From: Kitasatospora sp. NBC_01246
GTDB lineage: Bacteria > Actinomycetota > Actinomycetes > Streptomycetales > Streptomycetaceae
Direction of reading: 5' to 3'
Length of the DNA: 64,000 nt
Assembly: GCF_036226505.1 (NCBI RefSeq)
Contig: NZ_CP108484.1
Span: 2,232,001 to 2,296,000, forward strand
The stretch's first letter is position 1. Every line of letters starts with the position of its first letter. A program made the translations under genes and the position numbers. Shown here piece after piece: positions 1 through 8,337 of this stretch. The notes below the pieces were generated by a model. It worked only from the letters and a program-made list of their open reading frames with translations, had not been told where the DNA came from and did not search any database.

Positions 1-1
1 C

Positions 2-547
2 AGCCTCCCCGACTGGCAGGCGGTCGCCCCGGGCGGCGCCGGGCACGCCACGGTGATCGCCCTGACCACGGCCCCCGGCGCGGACCTCGGCACGGCGGAC
101 GCCCGGTACGGCACCGAGACCCGGAGCCGGGCGGACGCGCTCGCCGCGATCGGCTCCTACACCTCGGAGAACGGCTCGCTGCAACTGATGCGCGGCTTCC
201 TGTTCGCCATCTCGGCGCTGGTGATCGGCGCCTTCTTCACCGTCTGGACGATCCAGCGCAGCGGCGACGTCGCGGTGCTGAAGGCACTCGGCGCCTCCAC
301 CCGCTACCTGCTCACGGACGCGCTCGGCCAGGCGGTCCTGCTGCTGGTGCTGGGCACGGCAGCCGGCACCGCGATCGCGGTCGGCGCCGGCACCCTGCTC
401 GGCTCGGCGGTGCCGTTCGTCCTGGACGCCCCGACCGTCCTCGTCCCGGCCGTCGTGATGATCGCGCTCGGCGCGGTCGGCGCGGCCCTGTCCATCCGCC
501 GGATCACCTCCGTCGACCCGCTGACCGCCCTGGGGAGTGCCCGATGA
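2..547 (+). CDS. FtsX-family ABC transporter permease, C-terminal part
   Basis: Only the last 181 codons lie in the window; the frame is open from base 2, so the gene starts upstream. The visible part has three hydrophobic segments (one after QLMRGF, one after TRYLLTDALGQ, one near the end) and finishes with the RRITSVDPLTALGSAR tail that is typical of FtsX/MacB/LolC-type permeases, where VLKALGAS is the cytoplasmic coupling loop. The stop codon overlaps the ATG of the next gene (ATGA), so permease and ATPase are translationally coupled. The family exports lipids, peptides or drugs, or activates wall hydrolases; the substrate cannot be read from this fragment. Confidence 0.88.
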   Translation, partial: SLPDWQAVAPGGAGHATVIALTTAPGADLGTADARYGTETRSRADALAAIGSYTSENGSLQLMRGFLFAISALVIGAFFTVWTIQRSGDVAVLKALGASTRYLLTDALGQAVLLLVLGTAAGTAIAVGAGTLLGSAVPFVLDAPTVLVPAVVMIALGAVGAALSIRRITSVDPLTALGSAR

Positions 548-1224
548 GCCTGCACCTCGACCGCGTGACCCTCACCTACCCGGACGGCGAGGGCCGGCTG
601 ACCGCGCTGGACGACGTCTCGCTGACCGTGCCGAAGGGCTCGATCACCGCGGTGGTCGGCCCGTCCGGCTCCGGCAAGTCCAGCCTGCTGGCGGTCGCCG
701 CCACGCTGACCGCCCCGGACACCGGCCGGGTGGTGGTGGACGGCGTCGAGACCACCGGACTGAACCGCGCCGAGCTGACGGCGCTGCGTCGCGGCCGGAT
801 CGGCGTCGTCTTCCAGCAGGCCAACCTGCTGCCCTCGCTCACCGCCGCCGAACAGCTCCAGGTGATGGCCCACCTCGACGGCCGCTCCCCGCGCGGCGCC
901 CTCCCCCGCGCGCTGGAGCTCCTGGCCGCCGTCGGACTGCGCGACCAGGCGGCGCGCCGACCGCACCAGCTCTCCGGCGGTCAGCGCCAGCGCGTCAACA
1001 TCGCCCGCGCCCTGATGAACGACCCGACGGTGCTGCTGATCGACGAGCCCACCAGCGCGCTGGACCACGAGCGCGGCGCCGCCGTGATCGACCTGATCAC
1101 CGAACTCACCCACCGCCGCGCCACCGCCACCGTGCTGGTCACCCACGACCGGGCCCACCTCACGGCCGTCGACCGCGTCGCCGAGGTCCACGACGGCCGG
1201 CTCACGGTGCCGGCGGCGGTGTGA
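544..1224 (+). CDS. ABC transporter ATP-binding protein (MacB/LolD type)
   Basis: This 226-residue nucleotide-binding subunit powers the permease encoded just upstream. It shows Walker A (GPSGSGKSS, about residue 39), the Q-loop (VVFQQANLLPS), the ABC signature LSGGQRQR, Walker B (VLLIDEPT) followed by SALDHERG, and the switch histidine in VTHDRAH. The length and the pairing with an FtsX-like subunit fit the MacB/LolD branch rather than importers. It starts inside the permease stop codon. The substrate is unknown. Confidence 0.92.
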   Translation: MSLHLDRVTLTYPDGEGRLTALDDVSLTVPKGSITAVVGPSGSGKSSLLAVAATLTAPDTGRVVVDGVETTGLNRAELTALRRGRIGVVFQQANLLPSLTAAEQLQVMAHLDGRSPRGALPRALELLAAVGLRDQAARRPHQLSGGQRQRVNIARALMNDPTVLLIDEPTSALDHERGAAVIDLITELTHRRATATVLVTHDRAHLTAVDRVAEVHDGRLTVPAAV

Positions 1225-1225
1225 G

Positions 1226-1822
1226 CTACTTCTGGGGCCCCAGCATCCCGTCCACCGAGAAGGTCACCGCCGCCCCGATCGACCCCGGCAGCGTGAACGA
1301 CTGCCCGGGTCGGTGGACGGCGTGCACCCGGTACTCGCCGTCCCGCGGGTCGGTCAGCACCAGTACCCGCCCGTTCGTCCGGTCGACGATCACATAGACG
1401 GGGATGCCTGCGGACGCGTAGGCGGAAGGCTTCTTCTTCAGATCGTCACTCAGGTTCGAGGAGGTGACCTCCAGCACGAGCCGGAAGACCCCGGGGTCGT
1501 AGCTGTTGCGATCGACCAGATGGTCGGCGTAGTCCGCGTCGACGACCGACAGATCGGGGATGGCGAAGTCGGACGGACCGTCCGGCAGCCAGAGGCCCAT
1601 CCCCTGGATGACGCGGGTCGTCTCCCCGTGAAGGCCCGCCAGGAGGAGCGGAATGCTGATGCTCGTCAGGGCATCGCCGTGCTGGCCGTTGGGCGGCGGC
1701 GTGACGGTGATCTGACCCGCGATGATCTCGACTCGGTGCCCCACCAGCTGATTGGAGATCAGCTCAGCGGCTTCGAGCAGCGTCAGCTGCTCACCGGGTT
1801 CTTCCACTGTCGCGGCGGACAA
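1226..1822 (-). CDS. Uma2 family (DUF820) PD-(D/E)XK endonuclease-like protein
   Basis: The 198-residue protein carries the Uma2/DUF820 core: PDLSVVDAD, then LVLEVTSSN, then DLKKKPSAYASAGIPVYVIVD, which supply the acidic residues and lysine of a PD-(D/E)XK-like nuclease fold. Family members are abundant in Streptomyces and cyanobacteria and their biological role is not established. A strong AGGAGG sits six bases before a TTG codon at 1822, so I take TTG as the start. The stop lies one base beyond the stop of the convergent ABC ATPase, leaving no room for a separate terminator. It follows the GntR gene on the same strand with about 100 bases between and is probably unrelated to the hydroxyproline cluster. 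Confidence 0.85.
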   Translation of the reverse strand: MSAATVEEPGEQLTLLEAAELISNQLVGHRVEIIAGQITVTPPPNGQHGDALTSISIPLLLAGLHGETTRVIQGMGLWLPDGPSDFAIPDLSVVDADYADHLVDRNSYDPGVFRLVLEVTSSNLSDDLKKKPSAYASAGIPVYVIVDRTNGRVLVLTDPRDGEYRVHAVHRPGQSFTLPGSIGAAVTFSVDGMLGPQK

Positions 1823-1924
1823 GGAGTTCCTCCTGACTGCCGAATGTCGAGCGCATCATCGTAGAGCGCCTGCCCCGCCCGCCGCCCGATCGTCGGTCTT
1901 CACCCGAACGAGCGGTCCGGGCCC

Positions 1925-2638
1925 CTACCGGGCCCGCAGCCGCAGGGCCGGGCGGGCCTTCTCCTCCGCCTCCTCCTGGCCGGCCGCCCAGAGCGAGCGG
2001 ACGTGGCCGAGGTGGCGCGACATGCAGGCCTCGGCGGCCTCCGCGTCGCCGGAGAGCATCAGGTCGAGCAGCTCCAGGTGCTCCTCGGCGGAGGAGACCA
2101 GCTCGCCGCGCTGATCGAGGCGGTTCAGGCCGTAGAGCCGGGAGCGCTTGCGCAGGTCCCCGACGACCTCCACCAGGCGGGCGTTGCCGGCCAGGCCGAG
2201 CAGGTCGAGGTGGAACTGGCGGTCCGCCTCCAGGTAGCCGATCAGGTCGTGCTTGCGGGCGGCGGCCACGATCGCCTCCGCCTGCGGACGCAGCGCCTCC
2301 AGCTGCTCGGCGGTGGCGGTGCGGGTGACCCGGCCGACGGTCGGGACCTCGATCAGGGCGCGGATCTCGGTGAAGTCGTCGAGGTCGCGTTCGGTCAGCT
2401 CGGTGACCCGGAAGCCCTTGTTGCGGACGGCCTCGACCAGGCCCTCCCGGGCGAGGTCGAGCATCGCCTCGCGGACGGGGGTGGCGGAGACGCCGAAGTC
2501 GGCGGCGAGCGCGGGCGCGGAGTACACCACGCCGGGGCGCAGCTCGCCGGAGATCAGTGCGGCGCGGAGGGCGTGGGCGACCTGGTCGCGCAGCCGCTCC
2601 TGCACGGAGATCAGGGTGCGGGCTTTGAGGTCGGCCAT
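1925..2638 (-). CDS. GntR-family regulator, FadR subfamily (FCD domain)
   Basis: The 237-residue protein has an N-terminal winged helix (about residues 8-75, including PALAADFGVSATPVREAMLDL) and an all-helical FCD effector domain with likely metal-ligand histidines in RQFHLDLLG, EEHLELL and SRHLGHV. The start is an ATG preceded by GGAGGAAC. It is the last gene of a same-strand block of hydroxyproline catabolic genes, so it most likely senses a pathway compound and controls the block. A 13-base motif before this gene recurs before the deaminase gene and before the first dehydrogenase gene, which would fit autoregulation plus pathway control. That assignment is inference. Confidence 0.88.
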   Translation of the reverse strand: MADLKARTLISVQERLRDQVAHALRAALISGELRPGVVYSAPALAADFGVSATPVREAMLDLAREGLVEAVRNKGFRVTELTERDLDDFTEIRALIEVPTVGRVTRTATAEQLEALRPQAEAIVAAARKHDLIGYLEADRQFHLDLLGLAGNARLVEVVGDLRKRSRLYGLNRLDQRGELVSSAEEHLELLDLMLSGDAEAAEACMSRHLGHVRSLWAAGQEEAEEKARPALRLRAR

Positions 2639-2672
2639 GGTGTTCCTCCGGATGGGTCGCAGAACACCAGCG

Positions 2673-2701
2673 TACAATGTCACGTTACGTTGAGTGTGCA
2701 A
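2673..2701 (-). promoter_or_regulatory. Promoter of the GntR regulator gene with candidate operator
   Basis: On the minus strand TTGCAC (2701-2696) is followed after 16 bases by CATTGT (2679-2674), a fair sigma-70-type promoter. The motif ACGTGACATTGTA (2685-2673) overlaps the -10 box and matches sequences at 8284-8296 and 11395-11407. Confidence 0.5.
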
Positions 2702-2822
2702 CATTTCGTGATTCGGACAGCCGGCGGCGGCCGCGTCCCGGCGGGCCCATCGTGGCAGTGGCCGCCGCCCGTCGCAACGGTCGGCGGCCAACCTCGGCGG
2801 AGGCCCCCCGCCCCCGCCCGGC

Positions 2823-3842
2823 TCAGCCCCGCCGGTGGACCTCCGCCGCGACGGCGAGGTCCTGCCAGGCCATCCCGACGCTCTTGAAGAACCGCGGCCG
2901 GTCGCTCGGCACCGGCGCCTCGCCGCGCACCAGTTCGGCCAGGTTCCAGAGCGGACCGGCGCCGGTGACCCCCGCCATCAGCAGGTCCCCCGCCTCCCGC
3001 AGCGCGGCCGCCCGCGCCTCCACGTAGAGCTCGGCCCGGCCGACCAGCACCGCGTCCACCTCCCGCGCGTCCGGCTCGTGCGAGCCGACCGCGGCCACCG
3101 CCGCGTGGTCGGGCACCAGCGCGCCGTCGAACAGCGGCGTACGCGCGGTGGTGCAGCAGACCACCAGGTCCGCCTCGGCCACCGCGGCGGCCGTGCCCAC
3201 CGCGGCCGCGAGCCCGAGCCGGCGCGCGTACCCGGCCAGCGCCTCGGCGGGCGCCTCGCTGCGGGCCACCACGGTGACCCTGGTCAGCGGCCGGACGGCG
3301 AGCAGCGCGTCCAGGTGCCCGTACGCCTGCGGGCCGGCCCCGAACAGGACCAGGTGCGCGGCGTCCGGCGCGGCGAGGCGCCGCAGCGCGACGGCGGTGA
3401 CGGCGGGCGTGCGCAGCGCGGTGAGCGCCGCACCGTCGAGCAGGGCGACGGGCCGCAGGGTCGGGCCGTCCAGCAGCAGGTAGCTGCCGGTGATCCGGGG
3501 CAGGCCGAGGGCGGCGTTCCCGGGGGCCACCCCGGCGATCTTCACCCCGGCGTACTCGGCCGTGGCCGCCGGCATCAGCAGCAGTTCACCCGCCGGCACC
3601 GGTACCGCCGACCGGGCGGGCCCGGCCTCCGGGTCGAGCCCGGCCAGCAGCACCCGCTCGATCGCCTCGGCGGCCCGGGCCGGACCCAACGAGCCGACCG
3701 CGCCCGGCCCGACGACGTGGACCGGCCCGGCCTCGGAAACAGGCCCGGCCGCGCCCGGCCGGTCGGAGCCCGGCGCGACGCGCTGGAGCGGCTCAGCCGC
3801 CGCGCCGGGCAGCAGGAGGGGTTCGGGACGGCGGGCGGTCAC
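2823..3842 (-). CDS. Ornithine cyclodeaminase/mu-crystallin family; likely pyrroline-2-carboxylate reductase
   Basis: The 339-residue protein has the family's Rossmann motif (LVLFGAGPQAYGHLDALL) and the downstream VAAVGSHEPDAREVD segment. In hydroxyproline clusters this family (LhpI type) reduces delta1-pyrroline-2-carboxylate to L-proline with NAD(P)H, which is the second step of trans-3-hydroxy-L-proline breakdown. The start is taken as the GTG that overlaps the upstream TGA stop (GTGA), so it is translationally coupled to the racemase-family gene before it; there is no other good start. Alternatives are ornithine cyclodeaminase or another amino-acid dehydrogenase; the operon favours the reductase. 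Confidence 0.8.
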   Translation of the reverse strand: MTARRPEPLLLPGAAAEPLQRVAPGSDRPGAAGPVSEAGPVHVVGPGAVGSLGPARAAEAIERVLLAGLDPEAGPARSAVPVPAGELLLMPAATAEYAGVKIAGVAPGNAALGLPRITGSYLLLDGPTLRPVALLDGAALTALRTPAVTAVALRRLAAPDAAHLVLFGAGPQAYGHLDALLAVRPLTRVTVVARSEAPAEALAGYARRLGLAAAVGTAAAVAEADLVVCCTTARTPLFDGALVPDHAAVAAVGSHEPDAREVDAVLVGRAELYVEARAAALREAGDLLMAGVTGAGPLWNLAELVRGEAPVPSDRPRFFKSVGMAWQDLAVAAEVHRRG

Positions 3843-4867
3843 AGCAGGAACCCCGTCCCCAGCGTGTCGTCCGGGTCGAGCAGGAAGGTGTGCTCGCCGG
3901 TGCGGTGGGCGGTGCCGGTGACCTCGGTGACCACACCGGCGCCGAGCGGGTCGCCGCCGGGCAGCACCCGGCCGGTGAACACCGTCCCGATCAGCGACTC
4001 GTGGCGCAGTTCCCCGCCCGGGGCCAGCCGCCCCTCGGCGGCGAGCACGGCGAGGCGCGCCGACGTCCCGGAGCCGCACGGCGAGCGGTCGATCTGGCCG
4101 TCCGCGAAGACGGTGACGTTGCGCTGGGCGGGCCCGGCTGGGCCCTCGGGCAGCTCGTCGTGGAGGATCACCCCGTAGACCCCCGAGAGCCGCGGGTCGG
4201 TCGGGTGCCGGACGGCCGGCGAGTCCGCCAGGGCGGCCCGGATCTCCCGCCCGACGGCGGTGAGTTCGGGCAGCAGCCCGGGCTCGACGGCGAGCCCCAG
4301 CGCGGCCGCCGGCACGCTGGCGTAGCAGGCGCCCGCGTGCGCGACGGCCACCTCCACGGTGCCGCGCGAGGTCCGCACCGCCAGCTTCGGCGCGCTGACG
4401 ACGGCCGGTACGTTGCGGAAGGTCACCCCGGTGGTCCGCCCGCCGGCGCGGTGCACGGCGGCGGTGACCCGCCCGGACGGCACGTCGATCCGCACCCGGG
4501 CCACCCCGTCGTCCGGGGCCCGGACCAGCCCCGAGTCCACCGCCCAGGCGCCGAGCGCGATGGTGCCGTGGCCGCAGGCGGTGGAGTAGCCGTCCTTGTG
4601 CCAGAAGAGCACGCCGAGGTGCGCCTCGTCGTCGTCCGGCGGCACCAGGAAGCCGCCGTACATCCCGGCGTGCCCGCGCGGCTCCCGGACGAGCAGTCGC
4701 CGCACCTCGTCGAGCGGGCCCGGCCGGGGCGCGGTGGCCGTGCCGCCCGCGCCGATCGCGACGGCCCGCCGCTCGGCGACGCTGTCCCCGGGCACGCCGG
4801 GGGCGCCGCCGACGACGATCCGGAACGGCTCGCCGGCGCAGTGGTAGTCCACGGCGCTGACCCGCAT
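3839..4867 (-). CDS. Proline racemase superfamily enzyme (3-hydroxyproline dehydratase or hydroxyproline epimerase)
   Basis: The 342-residue enzyme has both catalytic-site segments: ACGHGTIALGAW with Cys98, and DRSPCGSGTSAR with Cys264. In this superfamily a Cys/Cys pair goes with racemases and epimerases that abstract the alpha proton from either face, whereas trans-3-hydroxy-L-proline dehydratases typically have Thr at the second position. Its direct coupling to a pyrroline-2-carboxylate reductase-like gene suggests the dehydratase role, while the residues suggest an epimerase; the conflict is left open. The ATG overlaps the TGA of the upstream aldehyde dehydrogenase by one base. Confidence 0.85.
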   Translation of the reverse strand: MRVSAVDYHCAGEPFRIVVGGAPGVPGDSVAERRAVAIGAGGTATAPRPGPLDEVRRLLVREPRGHAGMYGGFLVPPDDDEAHLGVLFWHKDGYSTACGHGTIALGAWAVDSGLVRAPDDGVARVRIDVPSGRVTAAVHRAGGRTTGVTFRNVPAVVSAPKLAVRTSRGTVEVAVAHAGACYASVPAAALGLAVEPGLLPELTAVGREIRAALADSPAVRHPTDPRLSGVYGVILHDELPEGPAGPAQRNVTVFADGQIDRSPCGSGTSARLAVLAAEGRLAPGGELRHESLIGTVFTGRVLPGGDPLGAGVVTEVTGTAHRTGEHTFLLDPDDTLGTGFLL

Positions 4868-6231
4868 CACGCGCCACCGGCCGGGAGGACGCTGACGGTA
4901 CGGCTCGCGGTGTAGAAGTCGAGCGCGGCCGCGCCCTGTTCCCGCTCCCCGTGGCTCGCGCCCTTGGCGCCGCCGAACGGCAGGTGGAAGTCGACGCCGC
5001 TGGAGGGCGCGTTGATCCGGATCATGCCCGCGTCCAGCCGGTCCGCGGCGGCCAGCGCCACGTCCAGGCTGCGGCTGTGCACCGAGGTGGCCAGCGAGTG
5101 CGGGGTGTCGTTGGCGAGCGCGATCGCCTCGTCCAGGTCCGCGGCCGCCAGCAGGACGGCCACCGGTCCGAAGAACTCCTCGCGCCGCAGCGGGTGTTCG
5201 GCCGGTACGTCGGCGAGCAGGGTCGGCTCGACGTACCAGCCGGGCCGCTCCGGGACGCCCCCGCCGGTGAGCACGGTGGCCCCGGCGGCGCGGGCGGACT
5301 CGACGGCGCCGGTGAGCCGGTCCCGGGCGGCGGCCGAGATGACCGGCCCGCAGGCCGCGTCGTCGACCAGGCCGAGCGCCTTCACCAGGGCGGCGCGCAG
5401 CGGCTCGTGGGCCGCGCCGACGGCGATCACCCGGCTGGTGGCGGTGCACTTCTGCCCGGCGTACCCGGCGATGGCGGCCGCCAGATGGGCGGCGGCCTGC
5501 TCGGGGTCGGCGTCCGGCAGCACCAGGGCCGCGTTGAGGCCGCCCAGCTCGGCCTGGACCGGGACGCCGCGCTCGGTGGCGGCCCGCACCACGGCCCGCC
5601 CGACGCCCGTCGAGCCGGTGAACGACACCACGTCCGCCGTGTCGACCAGCGCCGCGCCCTCCTCCGCCCCGCCCGGCAGCACGGTGAACACGCCCTCGGG
5701 CAGACCCGCCGCCGAGGCGAGCTCCGCCAGCCGCAGCGCGCAGGCGGTGGCCTCCGGCGCGGGCTTGAGCGCCACGGTGTTGCCGACCGCCAGCGCCGGC
5801 GCGGCCTTCCAGGCCGGGATCGCCAGCGGGAAGTTCCACGGCGTGATCAGCCCGGCCACCCCGTAGGGGCGGCGGCGGGTGAGCAGCAGGCCCTCGCCGG
5901 CGGCGGTCTCGTGGACGGCGCCGGCGGGCGCGTACGGCGCCTGCGCGTAGTAGCGCAGGATCGCCGCGGTGCGGCCGACCTCGCCGCGCGCCTCGGCCAC
6001 CGGCTTGCCGACCTCGCGGACGATCAGCGCCGTCAGCTCCTCGGCGTGCTCCTCGACCGCCCCGGCGAACCGGGTGAGCGCGGCCGAGCGCGCGGCGGCC
6101 CCGGCGGCGAGCCAGCCGGGCTGCGCGGCCCGGGCCCGCCCGACGGCGGCCCGGACGGCCTCGGCACCGGGCGCGTCGACCTCGGCCACGAGGTCCTCGG
6201 GATCGGCGGGGTTGTACGAAAGGATCGTCAC
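4867..6231 (-). CDS. Aldehyde dehydrogenase, likely 2,5-dioxopentanoate (2-oxoglutarate semialdehyde) dehydrogenase
   Basis: The 454-residue NAD(P)-dependent aldehyde dehydrogenase shows Asn133 in PWNFP, the cofactor loop FTGSTGVG, the general base Glu228 in QAELGG and the nucleophile Cys262 in GQKCTATSR. The hydroxyproline pathway ends with oxidation of 2-oxoglutarate semialdehyde to 2-oxoglutarate, and this is the only aldehyde dehydrogenase in the cluster, so that role is inferred. It follows the epimerase gene after 31 bases and overlaps the next start by one base. Confidence 0.85.
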   Translation of the reverse strand: MTILSYNPADPEDLVAEVDAPGAEAVRAAVGRARAAQPGWLAAGAAARSAALTRFAGAVEEHAEELTALIVREVGKPVAEARGEVGRTAAILRYYAQAPYAPAGAVHETAAGEGLLLTRRRPYGVAGLITPWNFPLAIPAWKAAPALAVGNTVALKPAPEATACALRLAELASAAGLPEGVFTVLPGGAEEGAALVDTADVVSFTGSTGVGRAVVRAATERGVPVQAELGGLNAALVLPDADPEQAAAHLAAAIAGYAGQKCTATSRVIAVGAAHEPLRAALVKALGLVDDAACGPVISAAARDRLTGAVESARAAGATVLTGGGVPERPGWYVEPTLLADVPAEHPLRREEFFGPVAVLLAAADLDEAIALANDTPHSLATSVHSRSLDVALAAADRLDAGMIRINAPSSGVDFHLPFGGAKGASHGEREQGAAALDFYTASRTVSVLPAGGA

Positions 6232-6262
6232 AGCAGGCAGCCCTTCGGGGTGTTCAGGCGGT

Positions 6263-7267
6263 TCAGAGCAGGAACCCGGCCGGGAACGGGTCGCTCGGGT
6301 CGAGGAAGTACTGGGCGGTGCCGGTGATCCAGGCCCGGCCGGTGACGGTCGGCACCACGGCGGGCCGTCCGGCCACCTCGGTCTCCTCGACCAGGCGGCC
6401 GGTGAAGGTCGTCCCGATGAAGGAGTCGTTGCGGAAGTCCCGCCCGAGCGGGAGTTCGCCCCGGGCGTGCAGCTGGGCCATCCGCGCGGAGGTGCCGGTG
6501 CCGCACGGCGAGCGGTCGAACCAGCCGGGGTGGATGGCCATCGCGTGCCGGGAGTGCTCGGCGGTGGAGCCGGGCGCGAGCAGTTGGACGTGGTGGCAGC
6601 TGTGGATCGACGGGTCCTCGGGGTGCACCGGCCGGTCCGGGCCGCCGTTGACGGCCTCCATCAGGGCGAGTCCGGCGTCCAGGATGTCCTGCTTGCGCTC
6701 GCGCTCGAACGGCAGCCCGAACTCGGCGAGCGGCAGGATCGCGTAGAAGTTGCCGCCGTACGCGAGGTCGTAGCCGACCGTGCCGTACCCGGGCACCTCG
6801 ATCTTGCGGTCCAGGGCGACCGCGTACGAGGGCACGTTGCGGATGGTCACCGCGGTGGCGGCGCCGTCCTCGACCCGCACGTCGGCGGTCACCAGCCCGG
6901 CCGGGGTGTCCAGCCGCACGGTGGTGACCGGCTCGACCACCGGCACCATGCCGGTCTCGACCAGGACGGTGGCCACGCCGATGGTGCCGTGGCCGCACAT
7001 CGGCAGCAGGCCGGAGACCTCGATGTAGAGCACCCCGAAGTCGGCGTCCGGGCGGGTCGGCGGCTGGAGGACGGCGCCGCTCATCGCGGCGTGGCCGCGC
7101 GGCTCGTACATCAGCAGCGTCCGGAAGTGGTCGAGGTGCTGCTGGAAGTGCACCCGGCGCTCGGCCATGGTGGCACCGGGGATGACACCGAAGCCGCCGG
7201 TGACGACCCGGGTCGGCATGCCCTCGGTGTGCGAGTCGACGGCGTGGAACACGTGGCGGCTGCGCAT
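6263..7267 (-). CDS. 4-hydroxyproline 2-epimerase (proline racemase family)
   Basis: The 334-residue enzyme interconverts trans-4-hydroxy-L-proline and cis-4-hydroxy-D-proline, the entry step of the pathway. The two catalytic cysteines are Cys91 in PMCGHGTIG and Cys255 in DRSPCGTGTSA, the standard Cys/Cys pair, and the length matches known epimerases. Unlike the paralogue at 3839-4867, it carries the MCGHGTIG form usual in hydroxyproline epimerases. It is flanked by the deaminase and the semialdehyde dehydrogenase, which act later in the same pathway. Confidence 0.87.
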   Translation of the reverse strand: MRSRHVFHAVDSHTEGMPTRVVTGGFGVIPGATMAERRVHFQQHLDHFRTLLMYEPRGHAAMSGAVLQPPTRPDADFGVLYIEVSGLLPMCGHGTIGVATVLVETGMVPVVEPVTTVRLDTPAGLVTADVRVEDGAATAVTIRNVPSYAVALDRKIEVPGYGTVGYDLAYGGNFYAILPLAEFGLPFERERKQDILDAGLALMEAVNGGPDRPVHPEDPSIHSCHHVQLLAPGSTAEHSRHAMAIHPGWFDRSPCGTGTSARMAQLHARGELPLGRDFRNDSFIGTTFTGRLVEETEVAGRPAVVPTVTGRAWITGTAQYFLDPSDPFPAGFLL

Positions 7268-7309
7268 CTGGTGGCGACTCCCGTCGGGGGTGGGTGGGGT
7301 GGCGGGCCG

Positions 7310-7333
7310 GGCCGGCTGCCCCAGCAGCCGGCC
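7310..7333 (-). terminator. Intercistronic hairpin between deaminase and epimerase genes
   Basis: A perfect 10-base stem (7310-7319 with 7324-7333) closes a four-base loop. It sits inside a same-strand gene block, so it may be a partial terminator, an mRNA 3'-end stabiliser or a processing site. Confidence 0.4.
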
Positions 7334-7356
7334 GCACCCGGTGGCAGCGGGGTCGG

Positions 7357-8265
7357 TTACCCGAGCCCCTCGGCCAGTGCCTTCTCGGTGGCCGCGCGGA
7401 CGGCCGCCTCGATCTCCGGGCCGAGCGGCAACCGCGGCTCGCGGGTGGGACCGCCGGGGCGGCCGACGATGTCCATCGAGAGCTTGATCGCCTGGACGAA
7501 CTCGGTCTTGGAGTCCCAGCGCAGCAGCGGGTGCAGGGCCTTGTAGAGCGGCAGTGCGACGTCCAGGTCGTGGGCGACGGCGGCCTGGTACAGGGCGACG
7601 CTCGCGGCCGGCAGGGCGTTCGGGTACCCGGCGATCCAGCCGACCGCGCCGGCCAGGGCCAGCTCCAGCAGCACGTCGTCGGCGCCGATCAGCAGGTCGA
7701 GCCCCGGGGCCAGCTCGGCGATCTCGTACGCCCGGCGGACGTCGCCGCTGAACTCCTTGACGGCGACGATCGAGCCCTCGCCGTGCAGCCGCGCCAGCAG
7801 CGCGGGGACGAGGTCGACCTTGGTGTCGTACGGGTTGTTGTAGGCGACGACCGGCAGGCCGGCCTTGGCCACCTCGGCGTAGTGGGCCCGGACGGCGTCG
7901 TGGTCGGCGCGGTAGGCGTTCGGCGGCAGCAGCAGGACTGAGCCGGCGCCCGCCTCGGCGGCCTGCTCGGTCCAGCGGCGGGACTCGGCACTGCCGTACG
8001 CGGCCACCCCGGGCATCACCCGGGAGCCGTCGCCGGCCGCCTCGACGGCGACCTCGACGACCTTGGCCCGCTCCTCGGCGGTGAGCGTCTGGTACTCCCC
8101 CAGGGAGCCGTTGGGGACGACGCCGTCGCAGCCCGAGTCGATCAGCCAGCGGACGTGCTCGGCGTAGGCGTCGTAGTCGACGGAGTGGTCCGGGCGCAGC
8201 GGGATCGTGGTGGCGACCATGATGCCGCGCCAGGGACGGGTGGTGTCGTGCGGGGTGTGTGACAC
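7357..8265 (-). CDS. Dihydrodipicolinate synthase family; likely pyrroline-4-hydroxy-2-carboxylate deaminase
   Basis: The 302-residue TIM-barrel protein has the class I aldolase features of the DapA/N-acetylneuraminate lyase family: GSLGEYQTLTAEER, the tyrosine in VAYNNPYD and the Schiff-base lysine in IVAVKEFSGD. In hydroxyproline catabolism a DapA paralogue deaminates delta1-pyrroline-4-hydroxy-2-carboxylate to 2-oxoglutarate semialdehyde. The start is a GTG seven bases after AAGGAG; longer versions of the frame would run into the promoter at 8291-8319. It has its own promoter inside the gene block. Confidence 0.85.
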   Translation of the reverse strand: MSHTPHDTTRPWRGIMVATTIPLRPDHSVDYDAYAEHVRWLIDSGCDGVVPNGSLGEYQTLTAEERAKVVEVAVEAAGDGSRVMPGVAAYGSAESRRWTEQAAEAGAGSVLLLPPNAYRADHDAVRAHYAEVAKAGLPVVAYNNPYDTKVDLVPALLARLHGEGSIVAVKEFSGDVRRAYEIAELAPGLDLLIGADDVLLELALAGAVGWIAGYPNALPAASVALYQAAVAHDLDVALPLYKALHPLLRWDSKTEFVQAIKLSMDIVGRPGGPTREPRLPLGPEIEAAVRAATEKALAEGLG

Positions 8266-8283
8266 AGCTGACTCCTTGGTGAG

Positions 8284-8319
8284 GTGTGACATTTTATTAG
8301 ACGTCGCAGGCGGAGACAA
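8284..8319 (-). promoter_or_regulatory. Internal promoter of the deaminase gene with candidate operator
   Basis: On the minus strand TTGTCT (8319-8314) and TAAAAT (8296-8291) are separated by 17 bases, the best promoter match in the cluster. The motif GTGTGACATTTTA reads on the plus strand at 8284-8296, so it overlaps the -10 box and the expected transcription start. It is in reverse orientation to the other two copies relative to transcription. Confidence 0.6.
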
Positions 8320-8337
8320 GAGCCCCGCGCCACGTGT

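Noticed and set aside
1313..1864. Plus-strand ORF opposite the Uma2 gene
   Set aside because: Its protein is a reverse shadow of the Uma2 gene with no family features; long antisense ORFs are expected at this GC content.
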